Assembly: GCA_014529385.2 (NCBI GenBank)
Contig: CM043953.1
Location: 111,914,549 to 111,978,548, forward strand
DNA: 64,000 bases
Reading direction: 5' to 3'
Source of the DNA: Adiantum capillus-veneris
Taxonomy: Eukaryota > Streptophyta > Polypodiopsida > Polypodiales > Pteridaceae
Shown here in pieces: positions 60,435 through 64,000 of this stretch (position 1 is the stretch's first letter; every line of letters begins with the position of its first letter). The position numbers and the translations under genes were made by a program. Below the pieces are notes generated by a model. That model was not told the origin of the DNA and did no database searches. It saw only the letters and a list, made by a program, of their open reading frames with translations.

Positions 60435-60514
60435 GGACGCCGCTAGCTAGTATATTAAGACTTAAGTGCTGCCGGCTGGGAGAGATGAAGTCAAACGAGG
60501 GCCCTCACTCAATT

Positions 60515-60525
60515 TATAAATTGAG
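60515..60525 (-). promoter_or_regulatory. TATA-like element of the lipase gene
   Basis: On the minus strand TTTATAAATT lies about 85 bp upstream of the ATG (60434), inside the perfect 18-bp palindrome CTCAATTTATAAATTGAG. Spacing suits a short 5' leader. Confidence 0.45.
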
Positions 60526-60775
60526 CCTTGAGGCAATGCGAGGCTGCCGCATTTCATACAGCTTGCAAACGTACTTTCACGCAGCATTTCATACAGGTAC
60601 GTACTTAAACCTTTTTGACCACCCAAACCTTTAGTCGGCAGGTCTATCCGACTCTACCTTCTACTCTCTCTCTCTCTCTCTCTCTCACACTCACACTCAC
60701 ACTCACACACACACACTCACACTCACACTCACACTCACACTGTTCTACTCACAATATTTCCCACATTGTGACTTA

Positions 60776-60937
60776 CCTCAACATCATGAGTTTATGTGAG
60801 GGAGGTGCCCCATACCGAGCTAGGTACGATTGGGGGCCAGGGACCGCAGGCCCGATGGGGGGGCCGGTGGTCCCCGGCCCCCAATCGTACCTAGCTAGGT
60901 ATGCGGTGCCTCTCGAGCATAAGCTCATGATGTTATG
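60776..60937. mobile_element. Small hairpin (foldback MITE-like) element
   Basis: Arms of about 72 bp (60776-60847 and 60868-60937) pair around a G/C-rich loop of about 20 bases. Twenty exactly pairing loop-side bases read AGCTAGGTACGATTGGGGGC. Outer arms begin AACATCATGAG on one side and end CTCATGATGTT on the other. Related arms are at 58641 (lipase intron 2) and about 59865-59915. It is absent from the second copy of the surrounding duplication, which suggests insertion after duplication. Confidence 0.7.
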
Positions 60938-60999
60938 CATTGTATGAAAAACATTGAGAAAGACTCCGTTTTCCTACATGAGAAAATTTCTAAATCTTC

Positions 61000-61000
61000 T

Positions 61001-61056
<56 letters not shown>

Positions 61057-61174
61057 GGCAAGCCCTTGTCAGTTCCTCTTCTTGTTTCACACAGGGCAAG
61101 CCCTTGTCAGTTCCTCTTCTTGTTTCTTTTTTTTTTTAATGGGTGCGGGGCTATACTTCCGCGCACGCGCGTGC

Positions 61175-61244
<70 letters not shown>

Positions 61245-61245
61245 C
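61000..61245. repeat. CT/CA and GA microsatellites
   Basis: (CT)n(CA)n at about 61004-61056 and (GA)n of about 32 units at 61178-61241. The open frames across them are simple-repeat by-products. Confidence 0.9.
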
Positions 61246-61514
61246 TCTCTCAATATTATGGAGGGAATCTTCTTTGATTCTTTGAGAGCATCTTATTTGA
61301 GAAGCTTGTAGATTTCCGACATAGACATAATCCAAACAGGATGAGTTTCATGCATTGTTAGGTACAAAGTAAAACATGTGGGCAATTCAACATTTCTCAA
61401 TTATTGTATGCAGAAGTATCCATTGTCGTCTGCCATCCCCTTGACATGGATCAATACATAGCCCTTCACGATTCCTAAAAATGACTGAACGTGAGAGGCT
61501 ACAGTGCAAGCGCC

Positions 61515-61837
61515 GCATTTCATACAGCTTGCAAACATATGTGCACGAAGCATTATAGTGCTCGAAAAAAACATAGGTTTAGTGTAATCCCACCTACAAA
61601 TTTTGAGATTTACCTCTAAATTTTATATTTGAAGGTGAGAAAACCTACAATTTTTTTAAAAGATTAGTGTAATTTGATGTAATAACCTTCAAATTTAGTC
61701 AATTTACCTCAATTGTTTCTCATATTTAGGTTTGACAAGTTTTTGGAAAAACATTTTTTTCGAGCACTGTTGCGTGCGTATGTGTGTGTCCTTTTGACCA
61801 CCCAAGCCCTCTTAGTCGGCAGGTCTACCCTCTACCG

Positions 61838-61869
<32 letters not shown>

Positions 61870-61872
61870 ACT

Positions 61873-61913
<41 letters not shown>

Positions 61914-61929
61914 GGCAAGCCCTTGTCAG

Positions 61930-61960
<31 letters not shown>

Positions 61961-62300
61961 AGGAAGTATAGGCCCACCCCCGTCAAAAGAAAAGAAACAA
62001 GGTGAGGAATTGACAAGGGCCTGCCTTGTGTGTGTGTGTTTGTGTGTTAGAGAGAGAGAGAGAGAGAGAGAGAACTTCTCTCTAGTTTCCCAATATTTTA
62101 TGGAGGGAATCTTCTTTGATTCTTTGAGAGCATCTTGATTCTTATCTGAGAAGCTTGTGGATTTCGACATAGACATAATCCAAACATGATGAGTTTCATG
62201 CATTATTGGGCAATTCAACATTTCTCAAATTATTGTATGCAAAAGTATCCATTGTCGTCCACTGTCCCCTTGCAATGCATAGCCCTTGACGATTCCCGAA
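61515..62300. repeat. Segmental duplication, copy 2
   Basis: It carries the landmarks of copy 1 in the same order, about 0.85-0.97 kb further on, with (CT)n(CA)n at 61838-61912, (CT)n at 61935-61961 and (TG)n(AG)n at 62023-62072. Copies differ by substitutions and repeat lengths. Confidence 0.8.
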
Positions 62301-62965
62301 AATGATTGGACATCTTAATGGTAACTGCAAAGTAAAGGAAGCTTAGTAGTAGTATAGTCTATAAGCAGACTTATCTATCAATATCTATAATCTATAATCT
62401 ATACCTATATACTATATTAAAAAGACAGAGGTCATCTTCACGTGGCTGCAAATGCTTGCAGCCATGAGATGACCGTCTGCCTTTCCCTCTGCCTGCACGC
62501 AGCGAACATCAGCTAGCCCCGCCCAACACAGCCTACATGGCATCGACTCGACACACCTTGAGTTGCGGGTGCATGTCCTTGGAGTCTGGAGCCAACTCCC
62601 GCGGCCCAAGATGGCCAGCTGCCTGCACGATCTCAAATCACTTTAGCTTCTCTCTGTCTTGCCGGAACTCGAGCTGAGGAGGACCTCTCCAATCTCTATA
62701 TAGAGATACAGTGTTGCCTTTTCTTTTCTCCATTCACGTCAGAGCCGCAGCTGACAACATTCTCCTGCAGGTATGGACCCGCGTATATTATTGACGAGCT
62801 TTTGTCCACTCACACAAACCACCGCATTGCCTGGCCTTGACAGTGGACACATTCCTGGCTGGTGTGAGACTCAAGAGGACTTAGAACCCACCAAGTTGCC
62901 ATCTTGGCTTCATCTGCTACTCTCGAAATGGCGCTCTTGCTTGCCCCAATTATCATCTGCCATGC
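62301..62965. other. No recognisable gene
   Basis: Contains CTATAATCTATA-type runs near 62380-62410. Open frames at 62412-62636 (minus) and 62773-62973 (plus) show no family features. A pyrimidine-rich stretch ending CCTGCAG lies just before the ATG at 62773, which could be an acceptor, but no coding follows that I recognise. Confidence 0.4.
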
Positions 62966-63045
62966 GTGCTTAAGCCCCATTTGGATTCTACTCATGTAGC
63001 ATTAGGTTTGTTGAGGAAATCCTTTTTCTGTTGTTTTTTGTACAT

Positions 63046-63082
<37 letters not shown>

Positions 63083-63183
63083 GAGGGGATGCTGAAGAGC
63101 GCGAGCTTAAGCCCCAATTTGGATTCTACTCATGTAGCATTAGGTTTGTTGAGGAAATCCTTTTTCTGTTGTTTTTTGTACAT

Positions 63184-63224
<41 letters not shown>

Positions 63225-63250
63225 GAGGGGATGCTGAAGAGCGCGAGCTC
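62966..63250. repeat. Tandem duplication of about 140 bp with GA runs
   Basis: The unit TTAAGCCCC..TTTGGATTC ... TTGTTGAGGAAATCC ... TGTACATTAG(AG)n ... GAGGGGATGCTGAAGAGCGC occurs twice, at about 62971-63108 and 63109-63249, nearly identical apart from GA length. This is a young duplication. Confidence 0.85.
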
Positions 63251-63274
63251 CAGGTTACAGCGGTGAATGCATTT

Positions 63275-63345
<71 letters not shown>

Positions 63346-63435
63346 GTTGTTGCTCGCTGGAACGAGCAAGGACGTAGTGTGTGGACGAAGCAGTACAATA
63401 GTGTGGGTGGAATTTAGCAAGCAAAGGTAGCTTGC

Positions 63436-63489
<54 letters not shown>

Positions 63490-63560
63490 CACACACACAC
63501 ACACACACACACGTACATGGTTGTTGCTCGCTTGAATGGGCATGGACGTAGTGTGTGGGT
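63275..63560. repeat. CT/CA microsatellites in a duplicated segment
   Basis: (CT)n(CA)n at 63278-63342 and 63442-63512. Each is followed by TGGTTGTTGCTCGCT and GGACGTAGTGTGTGG, so the segment of about 165 bp is duplicated. Confidence 0.8.
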
Positions 63561-63668
63561 ACACTACGCAGGCAGGGCGGCATTTATGTGGCAAACAGGG
63601 CAAGCTTTTGCAAGATGTGATGGAGGAGATAGAGTAGATGCTGCTGTTCAAATACAAGGGACACTCAC

Positions 63669-63917
63669 TTGGGCAAGAAGAGAAATGTGGCCTTCCATCG
63701 GGTAGCACAGAAGGTGGTGTCCGTGGACAAGTTTCTCCCCGACAGTCTCTTCTCAAGGGTTTGGACGTACGAGCTCCTGGGCCTGCATGACACATTCTCC
63801 GAAGCTGATGATGACCATGGCCTCTGCATTTGTCGCAAGGACCTACACTACTCACCCTCCACCGGTTACACTTGCCAATGGGGATACTGCTTTCATGAAG
63901 CCCCCGTGTGTAACTGA
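63669..63917 (+). CDS. Unrecognised Cys-rich ORF
   Basis: 82 codons. The C-terminal half has HGLCICRKDLHYSPSTG, YTCQWGYCFHEAPVCN and stop TGA: six Cys in the last 35 residues. This could be the end of a small Cys-rich secreted protein or an exon of a larger gene, or chance. No signal peptide is visible and no upstream exon is clear. A poly-A-signal-like TTATTAAG follows at about 63940. Confidence 0.25.
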   Translation: MGKKRNVAFHRVAQKVVSVDKFLPDSLFSRVWTYELLGLHDTFSEADDDHGLCICRKDLHYSPSTGYTCQWGYCFHEAPVCN

Positions 63918-64000
63918 AGCTTCTTCCTTTCAGTAATCTTATTAAGCACTAAGCCTAGGCTAGATCAAAGTAGCTCTGCAGGACGAGAGTGATCACAACG

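Larger units (their letters stand above)
60546..61440. repeat. Segmental duplication, copy 1 (upstream of the lipase gene)
   Basis: It starts with GCCGCATTTCATACAGCTTG. It contains TTTTTGACCACCCAAACC, TTAGTCGGCAGGTCTA, CT/CA microsatellites, GGCAAGCCCTTGTCAGTTCC (twice, 36 bp apart, 61060-61110), a GA run, GAGGGAATCTTCTTTGATTC and GTATCCATTGTCGTC. The same landmarks recur in the same order at 61515-62300. A small hairpin element (60776-60937) is present only in this copy. Confidence 0.8.

Noticed and set aside
61000-63583. Several long frames of Ser-Leu, Arg-Glu and Cys-Val repeats
   Set aside because: Translations of CT, GA and TG microsatellites.

Overview
This is nuclear DNA from a land plant with a large, transposon-filled genome. 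The evidence is fragments of plant gene families (a nodulin-like MFS transporter, an S-domain-type receptor kinase, an LTP-like protein, MCM5), short GT-AG introns, an LTR-retrotransposon primer site matching plant tRNA-Asp, and long CT/CA and GA microsatellites. I cannot name the species. Only one gene looks like an intact host gene: a three-exon class 3 lipase-like gene on the minus strand at 57.5-60.4 kb. Its nucleophile serine is replaced by glycine.

Layout. 1-6.8 kb: a huge foldback structure. Tandem-repeat blocks (about 450 bp and 90 bp periods) reappear in inverted orientation after a non-repeated 1.5 kb centre. 7.3-7.7 kb: part of a Copia-type LTR. 9.9-10.3 kb: broken piece of a nodulin-like transporter gene. 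11.2-18.6 kb: a nearly complete but decayed Helentron/Helitron2-type element. It carries a multi-exon RPA1-like gene, then 47 bp later a RepHel gene with zinc-finger region, HUH Rep, Pif1-type helicase and C-terminal EEP endonuclease. 19.1-22.5 kb: pieces of a receptor kinase, an LTP-like gene and the 3' half of an intron-containing MCM5 gene, all in the same direction as the Helentron, as expected for captured host DNA. 25.6-30 kb: gag-like and LINE fragments on both strands.

30.4-38.9 kb holds two related Ty3-type elements on the minus strand. Each has a leader made of about 280-bp units centred on a 20-24 bp palindrome, then a conserved pre-gag ORF, then gag or protease pieces. A third palindrome array lies at 56.7-57.0 kb. 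Two short TIR elements with 8-bp target duplications lie among these leaders, and one split a palindrome. 40.5-43.9 kb: a LINE with EN and RT. 45.9-46.8 kb: a long hairpin with a duplicated arm. 47.6-49.1 kb: an unrecognised minus-strand coding region with a duplicated module. 50.0-51.3 kb: a protease fragment running into an unknown coiled-coil-like ORF. 51.6-55 kb: a third Ty3-type element (minus). 60.5-64 kb: segmental duplications, a small hairpin element and many microsatellites.

Across unrelated elements the in-frame stops are nearly all TAG or TAA at sites where Gln fits. The MCM5 copy still ends in TAG exactly at the family's normal end, so this looks like C-to-T decay of CAG/CAA codons, not a changed genetic code.
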